From Bradyrhizobium canariense (GTDB taxonomy: Bacteria > Pseudomonadota > Alphaproteobacteria > Rhizobiales > Xanthobacteraceae): a stretch of DNA of 64,000 nt. Each line of letters opens with the position of its first letter. Position 1 is the stretch's first letter. Shown piece after piece: positions 34,090 through 43,019 of this stretch. Location: assembly GCF_900105125.1 (NCBI RefSeq), contig NZ_LT629750.1:744001-808000 (forward strand), written 5' to 3'. The position numbers were made by a program, and so were the translations under genes. The notes beneath the pieces were generated by a model that saw only the letters and a program-made list of their open reading frames with translations, searched no databases and was not told the origin of the DNA.

Positions 34090-34941
34090 ATGAAACGTGG
34101 AATAGCCGTTCTGCTCTCTCTTTGCGTGTTGATGACCGCCGCGTATTTCACCGCGAGCAAATGGGCCATCCGGCACGAGACCATCACTTTCATTGATCCG
34201 GCGCGCGACAACCGCCCGGTTGCGGTGGACGTTGCTGTTCGGCGCGACAAGGAAATGCTGGCCGATGCCGACATGATCATGTTGCCGGTCGCGATCCTCA
34301 ATCATGGCAACACCGTCAAGTTCACCGAATACTCGTTTCTGGCAAACGTCTTCGCCGCCCGCGGCTACCTTGTCGTCAGCATTCAGCATGATCTGCCGAC
34401 CGATGCGCCGATGGTGACGAATGTCGGTGAAATCTATGTCGGACGCTTGCCGCAATATCAGCGCGGCGTAGCCAATATCAGGTTTGCCGTCGACCAGATG
34501 AAGAAGCTCGAGCCGAATGCGGATTACGATCATCTGACCATGGTCGGGCATTCCAATGGCGGCGACATCTCGATGTATTTCGCCAAGATGTATCCCGATG
34601 AAATCAAGAAGGTCGTCACGCTCGACAACCTTCGCGTGCCGTTCATGACCGACGGCAAGTTCAAGATACTTTCATTCCGCTCAAAGGATCCGGTGTTCAA
34701 GCCCGATCCCGGCGTCGTACCCGACGAAGCGATCTGCGAGAAATCGGGCATCACGGTCGTACAGACCAGCTATCAGCACACCTGGATGAGCGATCGCGGG
34801 CCTGATGACGCCAAGGCGAGCATTGAGGGCATGCTCGACAAGTTCCTCGAAGACGACAGCCCGCTGAGACCGGTCAATACCGATATGCCGAAGATCACCG
34901 AGCCGGGCCCGGTTGCGCTTTACGCGCCGGTCAAGAACTGA
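34090..34941 (+). CDS. Exported alpha/beta hydrolase
   Basis: A 283-residue protein with an N-terminal signal or anchor (MKRGIAVLLSLCVLMTAAYFTASKWA). The hydrolase fold shows AILNHGNTVKFTEYSFLANVFAARGYLVV and the nucleophile elbow GHSNGGD (Ser), with a late His in TSYQHTWMSDRG. I start at the ATG at 34090 after GAGGACG; the frame upstream to 34009 covers regulatory sequence. The substrate is unknown. The shared operator with the phasin gene raises the idea of a role in polyester metabolism, but the export signal argues against action on the intracellular granule. Confidence 0.8.
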   Translation: MKRGIAVLLSLCVLMTAAYFTASKWAIRHETITFIDPARDNRPVAVDVAVRRDKEMLADADMIMLPVAILNHGNTVKFTEYSFLANVFAARGYLVVSIQHDLPTDAPMVTNVGEIYVGRLPQYQRGVANIRFAVDQMKKLEPNADYDHLTMVGHSNGGDISMYFAKMYPDEIKKVVTLDNLRVPFMTDGKFKILSFRSKDPVFKPDPGVVPDEAICEKSGITVVQTSYQHTWMSDRGPDDAKASIEGMLDKFLEDDSPLRPVNTDMPKITEPGPVALYAPVKN

Positions 34942-35060
34942 CGATCGGCGTTACGGGTTGATCCAAATCTGACTGTTGGCGGCGCGCGGGGCGCCCCTTC
35001 AGCGCATTGACCGTTGCCTGGTCTCGCTCCACATAAGCTTGCGGCAATCAGCGAGCGCTT

Positions 35061-35816
35061 ATGTCCGGCGAACCCGTCAAACCGAAATCCGCGAACGAAA
35101 TGCCGTCGGCGAAAAAGCCTTCGCCGGGCGGCGGCGATTCGCTGACATCCGCTTCGGATGACATTGCAGCCTTTGTTGCCAAAGCCCGTGCGATGTCGCC
35201 CCATGCTGCGGGCGCGAGGGGCCGGCTGGTATTTGCACTGGACGCGACCATGAGCCGGCAGCCGACATGGGACATGGCTTGTGCGCTGCAGGCCGACATG
35301 TTTCGCGAGGCGGCCGCCCTCGGCAGTCTCGATATCCGTCTCGTCTATTATCGCGGCCTGAATGAATGCCGCGCCACCGGCTGGATCTCCGACAGCGCCC
35401 AGCTGGCCAAACTGATGAGCAAGATCGACTGCCGGGGCGGCAATACGCAGATCGGCAAGGTGTTGTCGGAAGCGCGGCGCGAAGCCGTCGCCTCCGCGGT
35501 GCGCGCGGTGGTCTTTGTCGGCGACGCCATGGAGGAGGCGGTCGATCAGCTCTGCGTCAAGGCGGGCGAGCTGGGTATGCTCAAGGTTCCCGTGTTTATG
35601 TTCCAGGAAGGCAATGACGGTGTCGCCGAACAGGCGTTCAAGGAGATCGCGCGCCTGACCGGCGGCGCATGGTGCCGGTTCGATCCGGGCGCCGCGGCGC
35701 AATTGCGCGAATTGCTGCGCGCGGCGGCAGCCTATGCCGCTGGCGGCCGCGAGGCCCTCTTGCGGCTGTCGAAAACAGGAAGCGGGGCGGCCAAACTGCT
35801 CGGCCAGATGAAGTGA
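35061..35816 (+). CDS. VWA domain protein
   Basis: A 251-residue soluble protein. A disordered N-terminus (about 40 residues) precedes a von Willebrand A-like domain with a MIDAS-type start FALDATMSRQPTWD, followed by GGNTQIGKVL (the Thr-bearing loop) and VVFVGDAMEE (third metal loop). No signal peptide, so it is cytoplasmic. It is followed within 112 bases by a membrane DnaJ protein on the same strand; the two may be functionally linked. Similar VWA proteins are common in bradyrhizobia without assigned role. Confidence 0.82.
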   Translation: MSGEPVKPKSANEMPSAKKPSPGGGDSLTSASDDIAAFVAKARAMSPHAAGARGRLVFALDATMSRQPTWDMACALQADMFREAAALGSLDIRLVYYRGLNECRATGWISDSAQLAKLMSKIDCRGGNTQIGKVLSEARREAVASAVRAVVFVGDAMEEAVDQLCVKAGELGMLKVPVFMFQEGNDGVAEQAFKEIARLTGGAWCRFDPGAAAQLRELLRAAAAYAAGGREALLRLSKTGSGAAKLLGQMK

Positions 35817-35927
35817 TCGGGCTCTGATCCCGTCTTCGGTCTTGTCTTTGATCTTGTCCCGGTCTGTCGCCGGAGGAAAGACCCGCGGCCGCATGCTTTT
35901 TACAGCGCAGCGCGCTATATTGAGTTC

Positions 35928-36656
35928 ATGCCAACGCTGATCGCCGGCGCTCTCGCCGTTTTCGTTCTATACACGCTGCTGCAGATGTTTCGCGCGGCCA
36001 ATCCGGTCGTGCTGGCGCGTGCGGTCAAGATTGTCGGCGGCGTGGTGGCCCTTGCGGTCGCGGCGTTTACTGGCCTCAAGGGCGAACTTGCAGTAGCGAT
36101 CCCGATCGGGATTTTCGGCGCGGGACTGCTCGGCTGGTCGCCCTTCGGCGCATCAGGCTTCAGCCAACTCGGCGGCATATTCGGTTCAGGCGCGAAACGG
36201 TCGGCCGGACAGGCGTCGCGGGTCCGCTCGCAATTCCTCGACATGAGCCTCGATCACGATAGCGGCGAATTGGACGGTCAGATCGTGGCCGGGCCACATG
36301 CCGGCCATTCCCTCGGTGAATTCGACCTGTCGCAATTGATGGCGATGGTCCCGAACTTCGACGCCGAGAGCGTGTCGTTACTTGAAAGCTATCTGGACCG
36401 CCGGTTTCCCGCCTGGCGTCAGAACGCGCAGGGAAATACGGCAGGGGGGCAAAGCCGAGCGGCGTCGAGCGGCAAAATGACGGACGAGGAGGCCTATCAG
36501 ATCCTTGGCCTGCAGCCGGGGGCGGGGCGCGACGAAATCGGCCGGGCGCACCGCGGACTCATGAAGAAACTGCATCCCGATCAGGGGGGGTCGACGTATC
36601 TGGCCGCCCGTGTAAACGAGGCCAAGGATACTTTGCTTCGCACGCATCACAACTAA
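35928..36656 (+). CDS. Membrane-anchored DnaJ-domain protein
   Basis: A 242-residue protein. Hydrophobic segments lie at the N-terminus (LIAGALAVFVLYTLLQMF, then IVGGVVALAVAAFTGL and VAIPIGIFGAGLLGW). The C-terminal 65 residues form a J domain (MTDEEAYQILGLQPGAGRDEIGRAHRGLMKKLHPDQGGSTYLAARVNEAKD) with the HPD motif intact. Topology is like mitochondrial Pam18/Tim14, with the J domain expected in the cytoplasm to recruit DnaK to the membrane. It ends 181 bases before the IS element. Confidence 0.85.
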   Translation: MPTLIAGALAVFVLYTLLQMFRAANPVVLARAVKIVGGVVALAVAAFTGLKGELAVAIPIGIFGAGLLGWSPFGASGFSQLGGIFGSGAKRSAGQASRVRSQFLDMSLDHDSGELDGQIVAGPHAGHSLGEFDLSQLMAMVPNFDAESVSLLESYLDRRFPAWRQNAQGNTAGGQSRAASSGKMTDEEAYQILGLQPGAGRDEIGRAHRGLMKKLHPDQGGSTYLAARVNEAKDTLLRTHHN

Positions 36657-36837
36657 CTCCGGCAACGCTACTGAACGCTCCAAACCGCGAGTTGCTTCTG
36701 CTCTGTTGACGCCCCGTCATCGCCCGCCGTTGTCCGGCGTGGTCGATCTCTTCTGTCCTTTAGTTGTAGCCGCCAAACCTTGACGAGAGGTTTGCGGAAA
36801 GGGGTTTGCGTCAGGGATCGAGGGCAGACAGTAAAAA

Positions 36838-38365
36838 GTCGTCCGTGAAGAACGAGGCTCAAGCGCTGTTTTGAGCCGGGGCGGTCTCGATGAAGGCGTG
36901 GATAATGAGGCGCAAGAGTTCTGCGAGCCATCGCAGGAGCAGGCCGAAGTTGTAGCCTGCAGCGGCGAGGACAGCGTTGATGCGGTCGCCGAGGCGTCCC
37001 TTGAGGTAATTCCGGTCCATGCGGTGCTCGGCCTTGACGTGGCCGATGACGGGCTCGACAGCCGCGCGACGCTTCATCTCGCGACGGATGGAAGCCGTAA
37101 CGCGGCGGACCTGCCCCGAGATCCAGACCCTGAACCGATGCGGGTGATTGTGGCCGCGATACCCTTTGTCGACGTGGATACGGCGAGCTTGCACGCCGGT
37201 GAGCTTCTCCATGTCGGTGATCACGGGGCCAAGCGTGTGCCCGTCGAAAGGATTGCCATGCAGGGCCTTGGCGTGGAGCACGAACTGTCCGCCCTTCGGA
37301 GACGTCACGGGGGTGGCGATACTGACCTTGCAGCCGAACTCGTAGGGCGCGCGGGCCTTACCCTTGCCGATGCACTCGACCTCCGGGGCATGTAACGCAT
37401 AGACCTTTGGACCGCGCTGATGCTGATCCTGGCTGCGTACCTGCTGCGCTAAACCGAGCAGCGGGCCGAAGCGAGCTTCCAGCACTGTATCGCCATCAAT
37501 CTTGCGGCGGATGTCGCGGATGATCCGGCCAAGCCGCGTCCGCAGGAACTTGAGCTGGCGCCGGGCGCGTTTGAACTGGTGCGCGTGGGTATAGCGGCCG
37601 ACCATGATGGCGGCACGCTTGGCCAGGCGCAGATAGCTCTGGCGCAGCGGCAAACGGTTGCGCTTGGCGAGCCCGACAAGCTTGATGATTGCCCGATGCA
37701 TCAGCCGCGCGTCGGTTGGATGCGCAACCGCCTTGGGCTGCACCGTGGTATCGACGACCACCCGCTCCAGGTCCTTGGGGCCGATGGCGCCAGTCTTGTG
37801 TGCCACCGACAGACTTTCCTGGATCAGTGCGACGAGCTGTTCCTCTCCGAGCCGTTGGCGCCAGCGCGTCATCGACGATCGATCAAACGGCAGACGGTGA
37901 CAGAAGCTCAATTCACCGCAGAAGTATTGGTAATAGGGGTTCTCGATCCAGCGGGCGCACAACACCTCATCTGACAGGTTGTGCATGTGCTTCAAAATGA
38001 ACAGGCCGGCGACAAGCCGCGTCGGAAGGCCAGGCTGCCCCGACCCTGCTTGGCACACCGAACTGAAGCGCTCATCCAGGACCTTCCAGTCGATCAGCGC
38101 TGCCAACTGCACCAGCGGATGGCTCATGTCGATGATTCGATCTAACGCCGGAAGCAACAGGTCTTTCTGGCGATCGTCCCGCGGTTTGCTCATCGCCCTC
38201 CCCAATGTCGATGATCCGCCGTCAGGGAATCACGAATCGCTCAAAAGCAAAATCCCAAAACGCAAGAAAGCGAGGCTCAATGCCCCGCTTTCTTGCAAAA
38301 TCCAATACGATCTCAACACCAATTCCGCTTATTTCTTAGGCCGATCCGCATTCTTCACAGACGAC
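36838..38365 (-). mobile_element. Complete IS5-type insertion sequence
   Basis: About 1.53 kb with a single transposase gene. Terminal inverted repeats of 15 bp, GTCGTCCGTGAAGAA at the left (36838-36852) and its mirror at the right (38351-38365), differ at one base. TAAAAA flanks both ends (36832-36837 and 38366-38371), the probable target duplication, though the exact boundary is ambiguous. The IS sits at the T run of a terminator belonging to the gene at 38444-40258. Confidence 0.85.
36859..38193 (-). CDS. IS5 family transposase
   Basis: A 444-residue DDE transposase. The N-terminal block (PLVQLAALIDWKVLDERF; LFILKHMHNLSDEVLCARWIENPYYQYFCG) is the DUF772-type domain. The DDE core begins near VVVDTTVQPKAVAHPTD; a later Asp is in IHVDKGYRGHNH, and the Glu region is RRAAVEPVIGHVKAEHRM. 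The ATG at 38193 follows GGGGAGGGCG; a TTG at 38205 is an alternative. The frame is intact, so the element may be active. Confidence 0.92.
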   Translation of the reverse strand: MSKPRDDRQKDLLLPALDRIIDMSHPLVQLAALIDWKVLDERFSSVCQAGSGQPGLPTRLVAGLFILKHMHNLSDEVLCARWIENPYYQYFCGELSFCHRLPFDRSSMTRWRQRLGEEQLVALIQESLSVAHKTGAIGPKDLERVVVDTTVQPKAVAHPTDARLMHRAIIKLVGLAKRNRLPLRQSYLRLAKRAAIMVGRYTHAHQFKRARRQLKFLRTRLGRIIRDIRRKIDGDTVLEARFGPLLGLAQQVRSQDQHQRGPKVYALHAPEVECIGKGKARAPYEFGCKVSIATPVTSPKGGQFVLHAKALHGNPFDGHTLGPVITDMEKLTGVQARRIHVDKGYRGHNHPHRFRVWISGQVRRVTASIRREMKRRAAVEPVIGHVKAEHRMDRNYLKGRLGDRINAVLAAAGYNFGLLLRWLAELLRLIIHAFIETAPAQNSA

Positions 38366-38394
38366 TAAAAAGCCGTCTGCTTGAGGCAGACGGC
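38366..38394 (-). terminator. Intrinsic terminator of the carboxypeptidase gene, next to the IS end
   Basis: GCCGTCTGC (38372-38380) pairs with GCAGACGGC (38386-38394). On the minus strand the stem is followed by the T run from 38371-38366, exactly where the IS begins. It lies 50 bases after the stop at 38444. Confidence 0.88.
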
Positions 38395-38443
38395 CAGGAA
38401 CGTTTTCGATCGCGATGCCGTTCCGACCCGTGGCGGGCCGGGA

Positions 38444-40258
38444 TCAGTTCCTAAAGGTAATGCAGGAGATGTCGGAGCGTTTCAGCGTCCGGCAAACCGC
38501 TTCGGCCTGGTCGCGATCGAGGCCGGCGAAACGAGCGCGGAACAGCTTCTTGTCGCCCTTGGAGACCACCGGTTCGGTGAAGGGATCGGCCTTGCTGAGC
38601 AGACCGTGGGCCTGATTGCGGGCGGCCTCGATGCGCTCGCGTGCCTCGTCTTCGCTGTCGAGGGCGCCGACCTGGATGATCCATCCGGTGTGGGCTGCGA
38701 CGGGCTTGATGGCGCCGTTCTGCTGAACGGCTTGCGGCTGCGGCTTTGGATCGGCATAGGCCATCGCCTGCGAGGGTGGCGCGGCTGGCAAACTGGAGGC
38801 GGGCAACACGCCAAGCACACCGTGTCCGGTGCCGAAGTTTGCCGGCTGCGGCGGCATTTCGGTCCTGGCGGCGTCAACCTGGTTGTCTTCCTTGTTGCCT
38901 TCCGCCTTGGCGACGATGGCGCCGGAGGTCTCCGGCACTTCCGTGCGGGCCGGCGGTATGGCGCTGGTGATGGATGTAGCAGACTGCGACGGTGCGGCCG
39001 AGGCCACCTTCATCTGTCCGGCCTTGATCTGAACGGTTTTCACCTTGACCGGCTTCATCGGCTCGGACGAACCGGGGATCGCGGCAATCGATTGGCTCTG
39101 AATCACCCCGCTCGTGAGCGGCGCGGGTTCAGGCTTGGCCTGTGCCGGCGGCACTGCTGCGGCTGCCGCGGCGAGCACGGATGGCTTTTGCACCGGCGCG
39201 CTCGAACGAACCGGCGGCGGCGCGGCCGGCTCTGATGATGTGGACGCGACCTGAACCGCCCCCTGGACCTGAACCGTCTGCGTCGGCCGGGACTGCGCCT
39301 CGTCTTCCGCAACGTCGGCGTTGGCGTCTGCGGGACTGCGCTCGGTGATCGCGGCAACGGTCCGCGTGGTCGCGGCTTTATCCAGATTCTCGGCAAGCAG
39401 GCTGCGCATGATGGCGTCGCGCGAACCGCCGCTCCGGCCGCCCATCACCACGCCGACGAGGTGACGGTTGCCACGGCGCAAATTGGTCACGAGGTTGAAG
39501 CCGGATGCGCGAGTGTACCCGGTCTTGATGCCGTCGATACCCTCCATGCTGCCGAGCAGGTGATTGTGGTTGCGGATCGTCTGACCGTGATAGTTGAACG
39601 CGAGCGTCGAGAAGTAGCGATAATAGCGCGGAAAGCGATCCTGGATGGCGCGGCCAAGCGTGGCCTGATCGCGCGCGGTGGTCACCTGGTCGTCGTCGGG
39701 CAGGCCGTTGGCATTGACGTAAGTCGTCCTGGTCATGCCGAGTGCGCGCGCCTTGCGCGTCATCATCTTGCAGAATTCTTCTTCGTCGCCGCCGATGGCT
39801 TCCGCGACCACGACGGCGGCGTCATTCGCCGAGCGTGTCACGATGCCCTTGATGGCGTCTTCGACGCGGAGGGTTTGGCCGGGACGCAGGCCGAGTTTGG
39901 TGGGGGCCTGGTCGGAGGCACGCTCTGAGACCGGCATCTCGGTGTCGAGTGTCATCTTGCCGGATTCGAGGCGCTCGAACAGCAGATAGAGCGTCATGAT
40001 CTTGGTGAGCGAAGCCGGATGGCGGATGCTGTCGGCGCTGTTTGAAGTGAGCGTCGCGCCGGAATTGGCGTCTACGATGATGGAGGAGAATGCCGGGCTG
40101 TAGCTCTCGTGTTCCTCGTGGTGGCGCGCGGCGTGATGATGTCGATAGTGGCGTGCATCGGCGGTACTGCTGGTGAAAATGACCGCGGCGGTAGCGGTGA
40201 CCAGCCCGAGCGCGAAAACCCGCAGCACGCGCGAGGAAGCCAAGGTTGTACGAAGCAT
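38444..40258 (-). CDS. D-alanyl-D-alanine carboxypeptidase with SPOR domain
   Basis: A 604-residue exported penicillin-binding enzyme. Signal peptide FALGLVTATAAVIFTSS near residues 14-30. The peptidase-S11 active site is intact: SLTK (nucleophile Ser), SANDAAVV (SxN) and DGIKTGYT (KTG). A long Pro/Ala-rich linker (about residues 310-520) leads to a SPOR domain at the C-terminus (AHTGWIIQVGALDSEDEARERI) that binds denuded septal peptidoglycan. It removes the terminal D-Ala of peptidoglycan stems. The start is taken at 40258 after GGGGAAG; the frame back to 40318 is not signal-like. Confidence 0.92.
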   Translation of the reverse strand: MLRTTLASSRVLRVFALGLVTATAAVIFTSSTADARHYRHHHAARHHEEHESYSPAFSSIIVDANSGATLTSNSADSIRHPASLTKIMTLYLLFERLESGKMTLDTEMPVSERASDQAPTKLGLRPGQTLRVEDAIKGIVTRSANDAAVVVAEAIGGDEEEFCKMMTRKARALGMTRTTYVNANGLPDDDQVTTARDQATLGRAIQDRFPRYYRYFSTLAFNYHGQTIRNHNHLLGSMEGIDGIKTGYTRASGFNLVTNLRRGNRHLVGVVMGGRSGGSRDAIMRSLLAENLDKAATTRTVAAITERSPADANADVAEDEAQSRPTQTVQVQGAVQVASTSSEPAAPPPVRSSAPVQKPSVLAAAAAAVPPAQAKPEPAPLTSGVIQSQSIAAIPGSSEPMKPVKVKTVQIKAGQMKVASAAPSQSATSITSAIPPARTEVPETSGAIVAKAEGNKEDNQVDAARTEMPPQPANFGTGHGVLGVLPASSLPAAPPSQAMAYADPKPQPQAVQQNGAIKPVAAHTGWIIQVGALDSEDEARERIEAARNQAHGLLSKADPFTEPVVSKGDKKLFRARFAGLDRDQAEAVCRTLKRSDISCITFRN

Positions 40259-40540
40259 GAACTTCCCCGTCCCAATTTCTGTCTTGTTCACCGGTTCGTG
40301 GGGCCAAATTATGCCCAACGGTTGGCGACGTTTCCTGTCCGAAGTGCCCGCTGGGCAGGCATTTCCACTGGAAAGGCCAATCGGACCGCTGTTCTAGCTA
40401 ACCGACTGCACGTAAACAATTTTTTTGACGAGTCCGTCGGGAGCGCGAATAACGACGGAATCAGGTTAGGTCGCCCGGGTTTCCAAAAGGTTAAGCAACC
40501 CTTGCCTGGATTCGCGGTGTTTGACGACAAACTTAACGAT

Positions 40541-40583
40541 TTGTGCATCGCACAAATATTCTTGACTTTATTGTGCGGTGCAC
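40541..40583. promoter_or_regulatory. Paired GTGC-N3-GCAC operators of the phasin promoter (PhaR-like)
   Basis: TTGTGC-atc-GCACAA (40541-40555) lies just upstream of the -35 box, and GTGC-ggt-GCAC (40573-40583) lies in the spacer between -35 and -10. A repressor bound at both would block polymerase. This placement fits repression of phasin by PhaR when no polyester is present; binding is inferred. Confidence 0.65.
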
Positions 40584-40591
40584 TATATAAT
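40562..40591 (+). promoter_or_regulatory. Strong housekeeping promoter of the phasin gene
   Basis: TTGACT (40562-40567), 18-base spacer, TATAAT (40586-40591). It is the closest match to the sigma-70 consensus I found in the window. The start codon is about 65 bases downstream. Confidence 0.8.
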
Positions 40592-40656
40592 GACGTGTCA
40601 GGGAGCCGGGACCTCCCGCCGATCTGTCAAACATCAGTCTGGGAAAGGACTCCATG

Positions 40657-40965
40657 ATGGTCAAAATCGAGGAAATTCAGCGGTACGGGACTTCGCTGCA
40701 AACCGGCGTTCAGGCGATCGCGAGCGCCTATGGCGACTACACCAAGAAGTCGTTTGAAGACACCAAATCGTATGTCGAGAAGCTGACCGGCGTGAAGTCG
40801 CTGGACAAGGCGCTCGAAGTGCAGACCGAATACGCAAAGTCCGCTTACGAGACCTTCGTGGCCGAGTCGCAGAAGATTGCCGGGCTTTATACCGACCTTG
40901 CCAAGCAGACCTTCAAGCCGCTGGAAGGCATGGCTGCGAAGTTTACCCCGTCCGCTGCCGCCTGA
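40657..40965 (+). CDS. Phasin (polyhydroxyalkanoate granule protein)
   Basis: A 102-residue helical amphipathic protein of the Phasin_2 type, with segments such as YTKKSFEDTKSYVEKLTGVKSL and KALEVQTEYAKSAYETFVAESQKI. Phasins coat polyhydroxybutyrate granules. The second ATG (40657) has better spacing from AAAGGA than the first (40654). It has a near-consensus promoter with paired PhaR-like operators and a strong terminator, so it is a highly expressed, regulated single gene. Confidence 0.9.
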   Translation: MVKIEEIQRYGTSLQTGVQAIASAYGDYTKKSFEDTKSYVEKLTGVKSLDKALEVQTEYAKSAYETFVAESQKIAGLYTDLAKQTFKPLEGMAAKFTPSAAA

Positions 40966-40987
40966 TCACTCACGTTGCTTCGGCAAC

Positions 40988-41019
40988 AAAAAGCCCGGCC
41001 GTTGCGGCCGGGCTTTTTT
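40988..41019. terminator. Bidirectional intrinsic terminator
   Basis: AGCCCGGCCG (40992-41001) pairs with CGGCCGGGCT (41005-41014), with an A run on the left and T run to 41019. It serves the phasin gene and the convergent TadG-like gene. Confidence 0.92.
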
Positions 41020-41039
41020 CTTGTCGGATGGTGCCGCGG

Positions 41040-43019
41040 TTATCGCGCGACACGCAACTCGCTGAGCGCAGTGCCGATCGTGGTGAAGGTCGTGGCGATC
41101 TGGCCGGAACTGGTCAGCATGAAGAACTTGTCCGGGCTGCTCGCGCAATTTTGCAGCACGGTTGAGGTGGGGTCGGCTGGCGTGCTCGTGTCCACCTGGA
41201 TGGCATAGATCGTATACATCGGACCGTTGGTCGTGGGATCGATCTGGCTCTTGAGGTTTTGGCACAGCAACGCTTGCCGATTGTCGATGTCAGTGCCCGT
41301 TTGCGAGCTGCCATTGCCGTAAGCGGGCCAGCGATCCTCGGTGTTGAGACCGTCGGACAGGATGATGATCACCCTGTTGTAGGTGGTGTTGGAATCCTCG
41401 GCCGGCGCGGGCACGGGACCGGTCGTCAGAAGCGTCTGCCATGCCCAGGCGAGCCCGATGGCCTGATTGGTGCCGCCCGTCGGCTGCATCGCGTTGACGG
41501 CGGCCTTGAGCGAGCTCCAGGTGTAGGTCAGAGGCATGATCGGCTCGAGCGAAGTCGAGCTATTGGGATTACAATAGGCCGTACTGTTCTCGTAATACTG
41601 GTTGGCCGGGAACAGCGTCGCAGTGATGTTCTGCGTCGGCGCATCACCTCTGGTATCAAAGCTCTGGGTGCGGTCAGTGACGCAGCCGGTCCAGGTGCTG
41701 ATCGGATTGGTCGAGGCTCCGATGTAGTTGTTCTGAACTGCATTCTGGGTGACGTTCGAATCGAGGCTCGCGTCCAGCGTCTGCCAGGGAATAGAAACGT
41801 TATTTGCATCTTTTTTGCTAACCGGAGTCCCCCAGTTACTGGCCGTCCAACGGTGATTTAGGAAGCCGACATAGGCATTAACCCGGGGCTGATTCGAATT
41901 ATCTGTCGAGTCATTAGGACCAGGCTGTGTCCAGTTGTGGACATAAGTATAGCCGGTGCACGACTTGCTGCTGCCGCTGCCGCTGCAGGTACAACCATTG
42001 ACGGCAGCGCCGGAGGAAGTCGTCGGACAACTGCAGGATGAACTTCCCGAGCAGAACGTTTCCGTCTGGTTGGTTGGCTCGCTATCCCAACAGCCGTTGT
42101 AAAGCGTATGGGAGTTGGCGTCGACGCTTGGGCAAATGTAGCCTGAATAAGTGCCGCTCGATGGAATCGTCGAGGCATTTGAAGTGCTGGTCGGGCCGCT
42201 GGTGCAGGTGAAGCCGCTATTGCTGGTCGTGAATGGACACTTCGTGCCGGGCCCGAGTGCATGCCAGTATGCGGGAAGCATCGCTTCATATCTTGTGCCG
42301 CCGACGTTGTTGTTCGGTTGTGCCGTCGGCGGGTTGAGCCAGTCGGTCTGGTCGATCCAGGTCGCACCGGCATTGCTGGCGCCGACGTTGACGACCTTGG
42401 CGAACGGAACGACGGAGATGTAGACATCGCCATCGGTTTTGGCGAGCCCGCTGAGCTGGTCGATGAGACCGCCAGTTCCGGCGACCGCATTTCTCAGCGC
42501 GGTTATTTTGCCGTTGTCTTTCATCGATCCCGTGTTGTCGAGCGCCAGCGCGACCCGCATCTTCACGTTACCCCACGCCGATGTCGTGGACGTGCTGAAG
42601 GGGATTGTGGGATATCCTGCGATCTTCATGAAGTCGGTGTTGACAGATCCGGAGCCGCTGATCGTGACCGTGTTGCCCAAATTGCCGTTATTGGCTGTAT
42701 AGGTCGCGACGACGCTGACCGATTTGGCGTCGGGATTGGTATAAAGGGCCGCGAAGTAGGTTTGCGCCTTCGCGCCGATCTGGTCGGTCGTAATAACGTT
42801 GCTGGATAGATCCTTCGACAGCATCAATGCGGTTGAATCGAGCGCGGCCTGCATGGACGTGCGTGCGCTGTTGGCGCGGCTGTAGTCGATCGCGGCGCCG
42901 ACGAAGCTGATGATCGGGATGGCCGCGATGGTAAAGATCACCGCGATATTGCCCTCATTGGCTCCGACAAAGCGGCGGGCCGCTTCGCGGACGTGACGGA
43001 GAATGGATGAACCGAGCAT
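41040..43019 (-). CDS. TadG-like pilus assembly protein with VWA domain
   Basis: A 659-residue protein started at the ATG at 43019 (MLGSSILRHVREA); the upstream frame to 43112 is unlikely. An N-terminal pilin-like segment (GNIAVIFTIAAIPIISFVGAAIDYSRA) anchors it in the inner membrane. A VWA domain follows with the MIDAS motif LALDNTGSM and a later IILSDGLNTEDRW. Between residues about 290 and 380 it has an unusual Ser/Gly/Cys-rich stretch with more than ten cysteines (such as CSGSSSCSCPTTSS). No other tad gene is nearby. A role in Flp-type pilus assembly or adhesion is inferred from the family. Confidence 0.83.
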   Translation of the reverse strand: MLGSSILRHVREAARRFVGANEGNIAVIFTIAAIPIISFVGAAIDYSRANSARTSMQAALDSTALMLSKDLSSNVITTDQIGAKAQTYFAALYTNPDAKSVSVVATYTANNGNLGNTVTISGSGSVNTDFMKIAGYPTIPFSTSTTSAWGNVKMRVALALDNTGSMKDNGKITALRNAVAGTGGLIDQLSGLAKTDGDVYISVVPFAKVVNVGASNAGATWIDQTDWLNPPTAQPNNNVGGTRYEAMLPAYWHALGPGTKCPFTTSNSGFTCTSGPTSTSNASTIPSSGTYSGYICPSVDANSHTLYNGCWDSEPTNQTETFCSGSSSCSCPTTSSGAAVNGCTCSGSGSSKSCTGYTYVHNWTQPGPNDSTDNSNQPRVNAYVGFLNHRWTASNWGTPVSKKDANNVSIPWQTLDASLDSNVTQNAVQNNYIGASTNPISTWTGCVTDRTQSFDTRGDAPTQNITATLFPANQYYENSTAYCNPNSSTSLEPIMPLTYTWSSLKAAVNAMQPTGGTNQAIGLAWAWQTLLTTGPVPAPAEDSNTTYNRVIIILSDGLNTEDRWPAYGNGSSQTGTDIDNRQALLCQNLKSQIDPTTNGPMYTIYAIQVDTSTPADPTSTVLQNCASSPDKFFMLTSSGQIATTFTTIGTALSELRVAR

